Source of the DNA: Marsupella aquatica
Lineage: Eukaryota; Marchantiophyta
NCBI GenBank assembly: GCA_973895155.1
Contig: OZ316894.1
Span: 21,886,001-21,950,000 of the forward strand
Length of the DNA: 64,000 nucleotides
Reading direction: 5' to 3'
Below the pieces are notes generated by a model, which worked only from the letters and a program-made list of their open reading frames with translations, searched no databases and was not told the DNA's origin. The translations under genes were made by a program, and so were the position numbers. Below are positions 34,736-45,600 of this stretch, one piece after another; position 1 is the first letter of the stretch; each line of letters opens with the position of its first letter.

Positions 34736-34750
34736 TGGTATCAGAGCATG
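34736..34750 (+). promoter_or_regulatory. Copia-2 primer-binding site
   Basis: TGGTATCAGAGCATG starts two bases after the 5' LTR. TGGTATCAGAGC is the usual plant Copia complement to the 3' end of initiator tRNA-Met, which primes minus-strand DNA synthesis. Confidence 0.92.
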
Positions 34751-36574
34751 CCTGGGAGGTGACGAGGTTTTTCGTGATAGGTTTTTCCAGCGTTCATTGT
34801 CGATGGTACATTCGGAGTTCGTCGCATGAAACTCGAATGTGTGTGGCTGTGCGGATAGGTGAGTGAGAGGGCGTTCTAACGGTGGTTAGAACTCGGATCG
34901 GTGGTGCGGAGGAATTGAAGCTTGCGTCGTTCAGGTGTTATTCGTGTTCGACGGGTTTTCGGGGGAGAGACCAGAGTTGGCGTTTTTCAACGGTGTGAGT
35001 TGTGCAGTGCTGGAGGGATCGCACATTATAGCTCAAGTTGAAGGTTGAAGCGAGCTGGTCGTTTCGGTATCTGGATTGCTGCCGAGTTGTTACTGAGTGC
35101 GACGTGACGAGTGACGGAGGCGTTCAGGTTTTTTTTCACAAGCTATGGAGCTTGTTCTCAACTGAACCGGGTTTCTCTTCGTGACGTACGACTCAGTGAT
35201 ATGCAAAGTGCTACGGCTCAACGGTTTGATCGCGGCAAGGCGATTGTTTTGAGCCCGGGATTGGCACTTGACGCGGAGTGAAGGTGACGCGGCGGAAAGT
35301 TTTTACTCTGCTGGAGCTGCAGACTGTGCCGGTGCAATTCGGCCACATTTACCGTCGGCGGCGTTCACTTCCCTCATTTCAAACAGCGGCTTTTCAAGTG
35401 AGTTTTACATTCATTTTTTTCGGGGAAGTTTTTTGCGTTTTAAAGGGGGTTTTAGGTCATTTTTTAACGAGGTGTATACACACTTCGTTTCGGCCTCGTA
35501 TCGGCCTGGTTTTTGGCCGAGTACATACACGCGCCCACCTCCCCCCCCGGCGGGGTCCGCAGCACCGGCCGGCGCGCGCCCCGCACCTCACCCTTCGCAA
35601 GCCCCGACTCCCTCCCAGCTTAGCCTTAACCCCGGCCCTGCCTTTTGCGCCCACGCCCCTGGCGCGCCGTTACCCCGTATGCGCCCGGTGCCTGCCGGAC
35701 GCCTCGCCCTACAGCCGACCATGCGCCCCCGTCATCCCATCTCACCCTCCCGCACGGCGCAGCATTTACTCCCGGCCCCCGCCTCTATACCCTGTACGCC
35801 ACCTGGCCCGCCTCGCGTATGCGCGACACGGATGTGCCTTTTTATACTGGTATTTTTCAGGTTAAGGGGCTTAGCACCCCTTTAGGGCCCCTTTTTATGC
35901 CATTTTTTCCTCTCTTTTGGTTGTCCCTTGTGCCGGGACCTGCCGCCCTCCATTTTAACCTCTCCGACAGGGGGAACGGCCCCCTGTGAGACCTGTCGGA
36001 CTGTGCGGGAATATTCCCGAAAAACAGAGAGCTGTTTTATGCCCGTCCGACAAAGATTCCGTCCGCCGAACGATAACTTTTTTGGTTCTTTTTTGGCGAG
36101 GACGTTGCCACTGGAGTTAGCAATGCGGCGCACCGATCACATCGCAATTCCGACGACGGGTTGTACTTGGTATTTAGGTTATTCTCCGAGGTGGTCAAAA
36201 TGGGGGAGTTTCGCAATGTTTTACCCACCCCGACCAAAATTTGAATAACTTTTCCGTCGAATTTTGATTTTGATTTTGGCTTTCAGTATTGGATTCCTAG
36301 CTTCGTGGGCTACGCGGCGGTGTTGAGTTTTGAGTTTTATGAGAAGTTTTGAAAAAAGACATTTTTTCGTGATTGTTTCATATGAGTGACTCGGAGGATA
36401 CTGGAGAATTGGCGTCGGTGGAGCTTCAGGATCACGACGGTCAGACGGAGAGTCTAAGGAGGAGCTACTACCATTTGAGGAGAAACAAGTAACACCGGTA
36501 CGATCACCGGTGCGACGTGCAGTGGAGGAAGCTGTCTTACACTAGAGTTGTCGGTAGTTGGGAAGAAGAGACAG
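34751..36574 (+). other. Copia-2 long untranslated leader, GC-rich and structured
   Basis: This is about 1.8 kb between the primer site and the gag ATG, unusually long for a Copia element. The part at about 35510-35870 is strongly GC-rich, unlike the rest of the window, and keeps long frames open on several strands without a recognisable product. Three consecutive inverted repeats at 35963-36038 could form hairpins. Confidence 0.75.
35963..36038 (+). promoter_or_regulatory. Three consecutive hairpin-forming inverted repeats in the Copia-2 leader
   Basis: TCCGACAG at 35963 pairs with CTGTCGGA at 35993 and encloses a CAGGGGG...CCCCCTG stem. CGGGAATATTCCCG at 36006-36019 is a perfect 14-bp palindrome. 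AAAACAG at 36021 pairs with CTGTTTT at 36032. A role in RNA packaging, dimerisation or translation is inference. Confidence 0.55.
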
Positions 36575-37435
36575 ATGGCTAGATTTGGAGGAGTAAAGTT
36601 TGAGGTGGAGAAGTACGATGGTCGTACTGATTACTTGCTGTGGGAGAAGCAAGTGAAGGGTGTTCTTCGGGCCATGGGCTTAGCTCATCTGCTCTCTTCG
36701 CGAGAGCAGTATGATGGAGAGGAGGAGATCTCAGAGAAGCAGTGGAGACAGGAGCAGGTGATTGTTGTTAATGCAGTGATGCTTTATCTGAAGCCGCACA
36801 TCATCAAGCAGCTGGATGATTATGCGGATTGCGCATCACTGTTCAAGGCTCTTAGAGAGAAGTACTACCGGGAAGATGCGTCAGACCGGCTGTACAAGAA
36901 GTCTCTCTTGATGAGCCTCAGACTCAAGGAAGGGAGCAAGATGGAGGATCATCTAGATGAATTTGACAGTCTAGCGGTGGATCTGTCAAACCTGGGAAAA
37001 GGAGTTGAAGATGAGGATAAGGCCTTGCTTCTGCTAAGCTCCTTACCGTCGTCATATCAGGGCTTGAAACAGGTGCTCTTGTACAGAGATCTGAAGTCCA
37101 TTTCGTATAATGAGGTGGTGAGCTCCTTGTTGTCTGATGATGCTCAGAAGAAGCTGGGTCAATCACAGACAGCATCTTCTTCTGGCACTGCGCTGAATGT
37201 GAACCGGGGAAGAGCAGCGCAACGCACAAATGGGCAGAACAGGTTTAGATCTACATCACGGGGGAGATCTAAATCCAGAGGGAAATCGCAAGAGAGGAAG
37301 CCTCTTGCATGTTGGAATTATGGCAAGCCAGGCCACATGAAAAGGGATTGTCGAGTAAAGATCCCTACTGCATCTGCTAACGCGGCATCGAGCTCGCATG
37401 AGGTAGATTTACTTGATGATGATGACATATTGTGA
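36575..37435 (+). CDS. gag: Copia-2 gag
   Basis: 286 codons, from the ATG at 36575 (MARFGGVKFEVEKYDG) to TGA at 37433-37435. The frame is open further upstream but without an ATG. The N-terminal half is a Copia gag (UBN2-type) capsid region with LWEKQVKGVLRAMG and FKALREKYY; the C-terminal part is basic with a zinc knuckle. The knuckle reads CWNYGKPGHMKRDC: the second cysteine is tyrosine (TAT where Copia-1 has a Cys codon), which should weaken zinc binding. The frame continues directly into pol after the TGA. Confidence 0.93.
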   Translation: MARFGGVKFEVEKYDGRTDYLLWEKQVKGVLRAMGLAHLLSSREQYDGEEEISEKQWRQEQVIVVNAVMLYLKPHIIKQLDDYADCASLFKALREKYYREDASDRLYKKSLLMSLRLKEGSKMEDHLDEFDSLAVDLSNLGKGVEDEDKALLLLSSLPSSYQGLKQVLLYRDLKSISYNEVVSSLLSDDAQKKLGQSQTASSSGTALNVNRGRAAQRTNGQNRFRSTSRGRSKSRGKSQERKPLACWNYGKPGHMKRDCRVKIPTASANAASSSHEVDLLDDDDIL

Positions 37436-40400
37436 TGCCAAGGTTATGCTCTCAACGTAGTGTCAAATCCAGGTAGTGATGACTGGATTCTAGATAGTGC
37501 ATGTACTTTTCACATTTGCTCTAGGAGAGATTTTTTCAGTTCTTACACGGTTTCCAACGGGTCAGTGTTGATGGGAAATGGAATCCCATGTCAAGTTGTT
37601 GGACTTGGATCTGTAAGATTTCAGATGTTTGATGGTGCTGTAAGAACGTTGAGGAATGTGAGACACATTCCCAGCATGATGAAAAATCTCATTTCACTTG
37701 GTGTTTTAGAGACAAATGGCCATCAGTGGAGTTCTGCTCATGGTGTTCTTCAGGTTTCAACTGGTACTAAAGTTGTATTGAAGGGAAAGAGACATAGCAA
37801 TCTATACGTTTTGGAGGGCAGCGTAGTTTGTGATGAAGCCAATGTAACCTTATCTCATGAGGAGATGGCCCGGCTGTGGCACTTCCGTTTGGGCCACATG
37901 AGTGAAAAAGGTTTGGTTATTCTTCAGAAGAAAGGATTACTTTCTAATTTACAATCTTGTAAGTTGGAATTTTGTGAGCACTGTGTGCTAGGGAAGCAGC
38001 ACAGGAAACCCTTCGGAGTTGGAACTCACACCAGCAAGGAGGTACTTGAGTATGTACATAGTGATGTGTGGGGTCCAGCCCCTACTCCCTCACATTCTGG
38101 ACGGTTATACTATGTCGCGTTTATAGACGATTACTCAAGGTATGTGTGGATATACTTTATACACAATAAGTCTGATATTTTTGTCACTTTTAAGGAGTGG
38201 AAAGCCCAAGTTGAGAATCAAACTGGTAATAAGGTGAGATATCTTCGATCGGATAACGGCGGTGAATACAGTTCCGGGGAATTTGGAACGTATTGTAAGG
38301 AGCAAGGGATTACCCGCCATCTCACAACAAGTTATACTCCTCAACAGAATGGTGTTTCTGAGAGACTCAACCGAACACTATTGGACCGCTCGAGGAGTAT
38401 GTTGAGTCAATCATGCTTACCACATGAGTTTTGGGCTAAAGCTGTCAACACTGCAGCTTATTTGGTAAATTTTTCTCCATCCAGTTCTATTGGATTCAAG
38501 ACGCCATTTGAAATGAGGTACGGGCGTCCAGCAGATTACTCACATCTGAGGATTTTTGGATGTGATGCTTATGTGCTTACACCTTCCCAGCTTCGATCCA
38601 AGCTGGAGTCCAAGTCGAAGAAGTGCATTTTCCTTGGCTATCATAAAGGTGTTAAGGGTTATAGGTTATGGGATCCAGTAACCTGTAAACTAATTGTCAG
38701 TAGAGATGTGTCCTTTAATGAATCCAGATCATCAAAGGAGGGGGAGAGTTCTCAGGACTCCCATACTGACAAGGGGAAATCTCCCATCCTGGACCGGGTT
38801 GAGGGGGAGATTAGTCATGATGCAGTTCATGACAGGAGAGATGGAGAAGCTCCGGGCTTGGAGCTGGTTCCTGTGATGGAACAAGAGGAGCAAACTGTTG
38901 CTGGGTACCTCAAATTCAACCAGCAGCAACAACAGATCAGCCTCAGTCATCTACTAGAAGAACTTCCAGTCGTTCTACTAGAGCTCCTACCAGGTATGGT
39001 CAATGGGCAGACTCATCTAAGCTAGATGATATTGACATTGCACCTCATGAAGATGATATGGCTTTGATCTTGGAAGAAGGAGAGCCTTCTTCGTATAGTG
39101 AGGCTTGTGCTTCAGAGCAGAAGCATGAGTGGAATGCAACAATTCAAAGGGAGTTGCAATCTTTGAGTGACAACAAGACATGGGAGTTGGTGGAGCTTCC
39201 AAGAGGTCAGCAAGTGGTGGACAGCAAGTGGATTTACAAGTTGAAGGATAGTCCTTCAGAGGGTGGAGACAAGATCTACAAGGCAAGGCTTGTTGCCAAG
39301 GGATTCACTCAGGAGAAAGGAGTGGATTACAATGAGGTCTTTTCACCGGTGGCTAAGTATTCCACAATTCGGATCTTGTGTCAGCTTGTTGTGTTATTTG
39401 GTCTGGTGATGGATCAGATGGATGTTGTTATTGCTTTTCTCTATGGCAACTTGGAAGAGATGATCTTCATGAGACAGCCGCTAGACTTTATGAAGAAAGG
39501 CCAAGAGAACTTAGTTTGCAGATTGCTCAAGTCCTTGTATGGATTGAAGCAGTCTCCCAGACAGTGGAACAAGCGGTTTGATGATTTCATGTTTGCTCAA
39601 GGTTTTACAAGGATGGTGTATGATCCTTGTGTGTATACGAAATCAATCAAGAATGATGTATTTGGTTTCATCATTCTGGTGATCTATGTGGATGACATGC
39701 TGATTGTGGCTAAAGATCAATCTGAGGTTGACAGTCTCAAGGCAAAATTGAGTGCTGAATTCAGGATGAAGGATCTTGGTAAGGCCAAGAGGATCTTAGG
39801 AATGGAGATTTTTAGGAACTCTGAGACTGGACAGTTGTGCTTGAGTCAAGGCCAGTATGCGAGGAAAATACTTGCACGATTCAACATGGAAAATTGTAAG
39901 TCAGTGAGTATTCCTTTAGCTTCACATTTCAAGTTATCATCGGCTTTCTCTCCTACGGATGCTGTGGAGAAAGGTCTGATGGCTAAGATTCCTTATGAGA
40001 AGGCAGTAGGCAGTCTGATGTATTTGATGACTTGTACTAGGCCTGACTTAGCCCTAGCGATGGGCAAGGTTAGCAGATTCATGTCAAATCCAGGGAAGGT
40101 ACATTGGGAAGCTGTGAAGTGGATTCTCAGGTATCTGAAGGGTACACAGGACTATGGATTACTATTTGATAACAGATCAAATAGAACGTTAGTTGGCTAT
40201 GTAGATTCTGACTATGGAGGCTGTCTGGATACAAGGAGATCTACAACTGGGTTTGTATACACTCTTGGAGGAGGATGTATCAGTTGGAAATCTACCTTGC
40301 AGAAGTGCATATCTAAGTCTACTACAGAAGCAGAGTATGTTGCAGCAGCAGAAGCTGCAAAGGAAGCAATTTGGTTGGATAAGTTGATCGCGGAGATGGG

Positions 40401-40653
40401 TTTAGAGCATGGAAAAATGACTCTAAACTGTGATAGTCAGAGTGCTCTTCACTTGGCTGCTAACCAGGTGATGGATAGCAGGGTGAAGCACATTGATATC
40501 AAGTACCATTTTATCAGGCAAGCAGTGTCTGATAAAACTTTTGAGCTAGTCAAGATTGATGGAAAGCTCAATCCCGCTGATGCCTTTACCAAAGTGATTC
40601 CTTTGGAGAGTTTCTCAAGACACCGTGCTACTTTGCAGGTTTTGCAGTTGTAG
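37436..40653 (+). pseudogene. pol: Copia-2 pol polyprotein, one frameshift
   Basis: Order: protease (WILDSACTFHIC, from about 37481); integrase HHCC finger (LWHFRLGHM ... CEHCVLGKQHR); integrase core (HSDVWGP, SDNGGEY, QNGVSERLNRTL); GKGYRLWDP-like region; RT with VIYVDDM near 39690; RNase H (VDSDYGG, STTEAEYVAAAEAA); TAG at 40651-40653. The protease-integrase part and the RT-RNase H part are in different frames. The switch lies at about 38915-38935, in a CAG/CAA glutamine-codon run, so slippage-type indel is likely; the second frame is then open to the end. Apart from this the coding sequence is free of stops. It acts in reverse transcription and integration of the element. Confidence 0.93.
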
Positions 40654-40848
40654 TGCAAGTAGAGTTATTTAGAATGTGTGACTATTTGTATATGGATTAC
40701 TCATTCCTGTTTGGCTACGGCTTAGTTCTAGTTAACCCTTAGTTAACCCTTGTGGTTTTTAGGGGGAGACCTGGTTTGGTGATTGTCTAGAACTTCCCGC
40801 TGAGGATTCCATATGGTTGCATTTAGTCCAGTCCCCAAGACAAGAGTC

Positions 40849-40857
40849 AAGGGGGAG
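40849..40857 (+). promoter_or_regulatory. Copia-2 polypurine tract
   Basis: AAGGGGGAG lies directly upstream of the 3' LTR, the usual place for plus-strand priming. Copia-1 has AAGGGGAAGA in the same place. Confidence 0.8.
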
Positions 40858-40859
40858 TT

Positions 40860-41203
40860 TGTTAGATATTGCTCTAGTCTTGTGACTCTTGAGCTAACCA
40901 CAGTTAGTCTAACTCGGGTTAGAACTTAGCTAATGTTAGCGGTAGTGCTATTGTGCATTTAGCCAGGGCTGATGCCAGACCCTGATGGAACTTAGGCTCA
41001 TTGTTACGGAGCTAGTTGAGAGATAGGGAGAGCTTGTGCTGTGGATGCTTGGTATGGCCGATCGGCCTAGAGTGCAATAAAGCTCTTGTGTGTTCCCGTG
41101 GACGTAGCCTCATGTGGAGGTGAACCACGTATCTCTCTGTGTTGACTATTGTGCGTTGGATGGTTCATGGGCTTGTCGTTGCGAATGTCGTCTATGCTCA
41201 ACA
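40860..41203 (+). repeat. Copia-2 3' LTR (344 bp)
   Basis: Same length as the 5' LTR, with six differences, all A/G or C/T. One of them makes AATAAA at 41076-41081, a canonical polyadenylation signal, where the 5' LTR reads AGTAAA. Confidence 0.95.
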
Positions 41204-41208
41204 CAAAC
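41204..41208 (+). repeat. Right target-site duplication of Copia-2
   Basis: CAAAC, identical to 34385-34389. Confidence 0.93.
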
Positions 41209-41569
41209 TGGGATAACTCTATGATATGTAATAGGGCATAATATTTCCATGCGAGGCTTACTCGATAGCATAATTATATAAGAAACATAAATATATAAAA
41301 AATAACGGACGAGTATCTTTTATAGGTATGCTATAAAATACTCCTACGCAAGAAATAGAATAGAATACAGGGTCTATCCTTTTCTTCTTCTTCCTTTTTG
41401 GGACCATAGTAAATTCTACTGTAAGTGTTCTCGAATGAGCGAATCCCAATGAATTTCACTCCAAGCCGACATCCTCTTATTCCTCATTCATCCCTCACAC
41501 TTTCTATGAAGAGTGGTGGTTGTATAGGTGTAAATAGAGCTACCATCAACCTTATTCTTTATTGACAAA

Positions 41570-41850
41570 ATTACTAGATTCCACCTCTCTAAAAACTATC
41601 TGTCACTTTTGGCAAAAGTTAGCTACTGTAGGCTTTTGACTTTCACTAACCCGTTTCCCGCCTAGCCACACTCCCCTTTAGTCTGAATCTAACAGCTATC
41701 CTTAAATCTAGGGATATTTCATGATCACAAATAAATCTAGCAAAATTAGATCAGGAATGTTCCTTGGATCTTCTCTTCACATAAGGTGACATTCCTCCCA
41801 TAGTTAAAGAGGAAAAACCTTAAAAATTAAGCCGGCAACAATCCCAAGTC
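41570..41850 (+). repeat. Dispersed repeat, copy 2 (relative at 8440-8710)
   Basis: It matches the blocks listed for 8440-8710 in the same order and orientation; moderate similarity. Confidence 0.5.
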
Positions 41851-42298
41851 CCAATGATCTTGTAGTGAATCCTAGAGAGGGGCTATGGTAGCTTACAGTT
41901 TTTGTGTGTTCTGGAACACGGAGCCAAAAGTAAGTGTTCTTTTGGCACAATCAGGTGACATAAATCCTTCCAAACCATAGCTTTGGCGACGTGTCTCACC
42001 TGAATGCCCATGGTGCAGATTTGGCCAAGACTCCCAATGACGTTGAAGTACTTTAAGCGATATTTTCGCTTACCAAGCTGGCCTATGAGGAACTTTAAGT
42101 TTAGTAGGCAACACTTTTTTCCTATCCTATTTATTTATATTCTCCGTTTAAAGAATTATGAACAGTGAGGCTCCAATTGCTTTCTTCATGATTTTCAGCT
42201 ACATGGGAAGCTGAAGTTGGCAAGAGCACAATGCTTGACAAGATGCTAGGATAGACTAGCATGGACCATTCTGAAATGGTCGTTTCCGTCATGTAACA

Positions 42299-42690
42299 CT
42301 TTTTTTTATGTATATATGTTCATTCTCGTAAAACAGAAGGTAATGAGACCCAAAAGTATATATATGAATGACTCTGCCAAAACAACAGGAACACCAAAAT
42401 GGGAGACATGATCCCAAAGGCAAAAAGACCCAATAAAAAGAGGGGAGGGGGGAGGAAAGGGGAGGAACCGGATAGGGCCCAAAGAAGACCAACCAGTCCA
42501 ACAAGCCAAGGATTCCCCCACAAAGGAACCAATACAAAAACAAAGAACCTACAAAGAAGCCAAGAAGACTAACATCCTACTGGGTGAAGAACTAAAAAGT
42601 CTGATAGAGCTTGGGAGTAAACCACATAGGAGGGTCACAAACGGGGACCTGTCTAGAGTCTCTAAAACCTCTAGACAGGGAAATAACTCA
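42299..42690 (-). mobile_element. LINE 3'-end remnant
   Basis: On the plus strand it starts with a run of eight T (42299-42306), which would be the A-tail of a minus-strand LINE. It then shares several blocks with 26565-26833 (AGACATGATCCC, ACCTGTCTAGA). No ORF2 coding text was found to its right. Confidence 0.45.
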
Positions 42691-42699
42691 ACAAGGTCT

Positions 42700-45600
42700 T
42701 TAGTGGGCATTGATGTACTCCATTATCTTGGGACATACCAAATGGAGTAAGTACAAGACTAGACCCAGGAATGAGTAGTCGTTGACTGAATAAAACTTGC
42801 TCAACACCCCCTTGTCATTCAGCAAACTTGGCTATACGGGTCAGTTGTGGAATGTTTGGGAGAAGTTGAGGGAAATCCAGTCTTTTGACCCTAATAATAG
42901 TGCTAATTTGTTCAGCCGGATTGGAAAAGCTACATGCAGGGATTTATGATTTACCAGAGGACTACCTAGGAACTACCTAGGATGCTTGTTTGTATATGAG
43001 GGCAATTAGGCATGACAAAACTAGGTGACTTTTGGTCTGTTACTGCTGGAGCCTTAATGTAGAATTTGACTCATTCATTCCAAGGAACTCCTGAGAGATA
43101 CATCAACTTGTATTAGACTCTCCTAGTGGTGATACAGAATTTAACATTTTGAGGGGGTGGCTTTGATTCTCTGGCCCGGCAGCTGGGCTTGGCTGACAAA
43201 GATGTGACAATCAAGAATTTTGGAATCCCAAAATTGTAGAGTCTATTACATGCTTTGTCCTGCAGAAATGATCACTCTCAATCAAATTGAATCTGTGAGG
43301 AAACGTTCACTGAGAATGACTGTGAGTGCCATTTGGACACACAGGCTATGGTCTTCTGATCTATCAACTGGAGCCAAGGTGTTTGTCTGGCACAATTTTG
43401 CTCAAGTACTTTCTACTGGCTCGCCTACCCGCTCGTGGGCTCTTAATCGGAAAATGAGATGGTAGAGGTGGTATTTTCCCTTGAATTGTTGATGCCATTC
43501 TACATTTGATTTTTGTATGTTGACATGCCAGGCATTGTTGGAGGATTGCTAGTGATTGGCTAGGTGCAGGAAGCATTGAATCAGATCTCAACCTGGTTTT
43601 TCTATTGGGTAATATCAGGAGATCAGGTCACTCATAGACAATAAGAATTTATGATATATCAAGTATTGTGGAGTTTATTGCTGGCTAGGGGTGGACAGAC
43701 CTTTGACCCAGCTCAAAGACATTGCTTAAATCCACACTCCGTTATGACTTTTAAGCCTTGGATCAACTGACCACTGTGGTGCTGCCACATCTCCTGGGAA
43801 TAGACACACAAGATTACTAAGGGCGGGAGAAGTGATTGCTCCTGAAAGAGAAGGCTCTATGAGACTTGGGCCCTGAATACTCTAACTCTCGTACTAGAAT
43901 ATTGTATGCTTTGCTTATTATGTAGACTGATGGTAGGACACAGGACAAAACATTGTAACTACAGTTAGCTTGTAATTCTTGCTAATAAGATTTGTCAAAT
44001 TGGTACTCTAACACACTAGGCCGCCCTGTGCTTGAAGGTTGGATTGATTAGCTAGGATGTCACTAGGAAACTTGCTCCATTATAACACACTAGAGCTATA
44101 TCAGACCCAATAAGATACTCCACTCCTTTTAAGCATACTTAGGTGCCTTTGTAAAACATGTCATATAGCCCAGGCATTAGAATGTTGTTGGTCAAGCATC
44201 CAGGCCCATTTTGTAGCCAGTTCAACTCTTGGGGGGCCGAGTATAAAAATCATAGGAATTTCATGCGATCCAAAATATGTATTTTTGATAGAAATGAACA
44301 GAAATTTTAAAAAGCGTAGGAGATAAAAGAAGATGTTATAAACTCACATTTATAGATATTCTCTAATATATACCATTTATAAAGTAAAATAGGCAGTTAA
44401 TATGACAAATTAACAATGTTCTTATAATATTTTCTTTATAAAATTGGTGTATTTATATTAGGCTAGGATTACACATGATACCCCAAAATATGCAGTAAGG
44501 CAATTCAACTACACATTGTGAAGCCACCTTGATGACACTTCATGCTCATGGTCTACATTTGCAGCTATATGATCAGGCTCCCCTCTTCTTGAAAATTTTA
44601 GCCACAGGACTCAGACCTTCTGATCTATGCCTTATACATGTTCCACATTTTTCAGGACAAGGTGAATCTGGCTACATTTGTGAGAATTTTCAAGATGTTT
44701 TTCACTCGGCTCTTACTTAGTTGGTCTTTAATTCTCTTTTCCTTTTGTCAGTGTATTGCACCAATGTGTTTGCCTCTTCCACGGTCTCAGATGTTGGGAG
44801 CACCTTGCTATATAGCCATGGCTAAAACTTCATCATAAGTTTGCCCCATTGCTATCCAAGAGAGTTTACTATGTCTCATATCTGGGACGTACTCTACTAT
44901 CACAACATTGTTTTGCACTATCTGATCAGTGCAAAACAATGATCAGAGAAGTCTAACTAGTTTGTAGTTGAAGTTCTTGGAGTGTGTAACATGCCATTGT
45001 GGGTGTTAGAGCAACAATGGATGTACACATTGATTGGGTTGTTCTCAAGGTGGATGTCTATCAATAATGCTTTCAACATAATTTCTCAGGCAACCATTAT
45101 AGTTTGTGCATTCATAGTGACAGATCCAAACTTCCAGTCCCTATCCCCATTTGTCAAGTGTTTTTACAGGTCATAGATTCAAGGACCCGATATATATAGT
45201 CATCACACCTCTAAATGACAGTACACCACTATTCTGTTGCAGAGGGTACATGTCAAAGAGATCCTTTGGGCAAGTCTCTTTCCTTACTGCACATTTTCCC
45301 ACTTAATTCTAAATGACATTGACCACCCTCTGTGTATCTTCCCCGGCCTTTCATATCACCCACATCCTTTGTCCACCTGATCAAGTTGCTTTTCACCTGC
45401 GAGCTGGAATCGTAAGCAGAGAGCACTGCCAATTGTGCTAAATGGGTGGCTTACTTCCATTGAGAGCATGGCATCCTTGGCCCTTTTGGGAGTGTGGGTA
45501 ACAACATTCTCAGTTTATTTGAAAAATTCAAATTTGTTTAATGAAATTCTCATTTTACAAATATTAAACAAACAGTGGCAGTATTGTAAATTGCACACAA

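Larger units (their letters stand above)
34390..41203 (+). mobile_element. Copia-2: complete Ty1/Copia LTR retrotransposon (6.8 kb)
   Basis: Two 344-bp LTRs, a 5-bp target duplication, a primer-binding site for initiator tRNA-Met, a long structured leader, gag, pol and a polypurine tract are all present in order. The LTRs differ at six positions, all transitions (~1.7%), so insertion was recent. Pol carries a frameshift and the gag zinc knuckle has lost a cysteine, so this copy is probably not autonomous. Copia-1 at 1-4180 is the same family, with a different U3. Confidence 0.97.

Noticed and set aside
35268-35989. Frames of about 200 codons in the Copia-2 leader
   Set aside because: GC-rich DNA without stops on either strand, Pro/Ala/Arg-rich, no homology to Copia proteins; better explained as untranslated leader.
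34751-36574. Insertion of foreign (e.g. organelle or bacterial) DNA to explain the GC-rich leader
   Set aside because: It is bounded by the element's own primer site and gag, has no recognisable foreign gene, and no target duplication was found.
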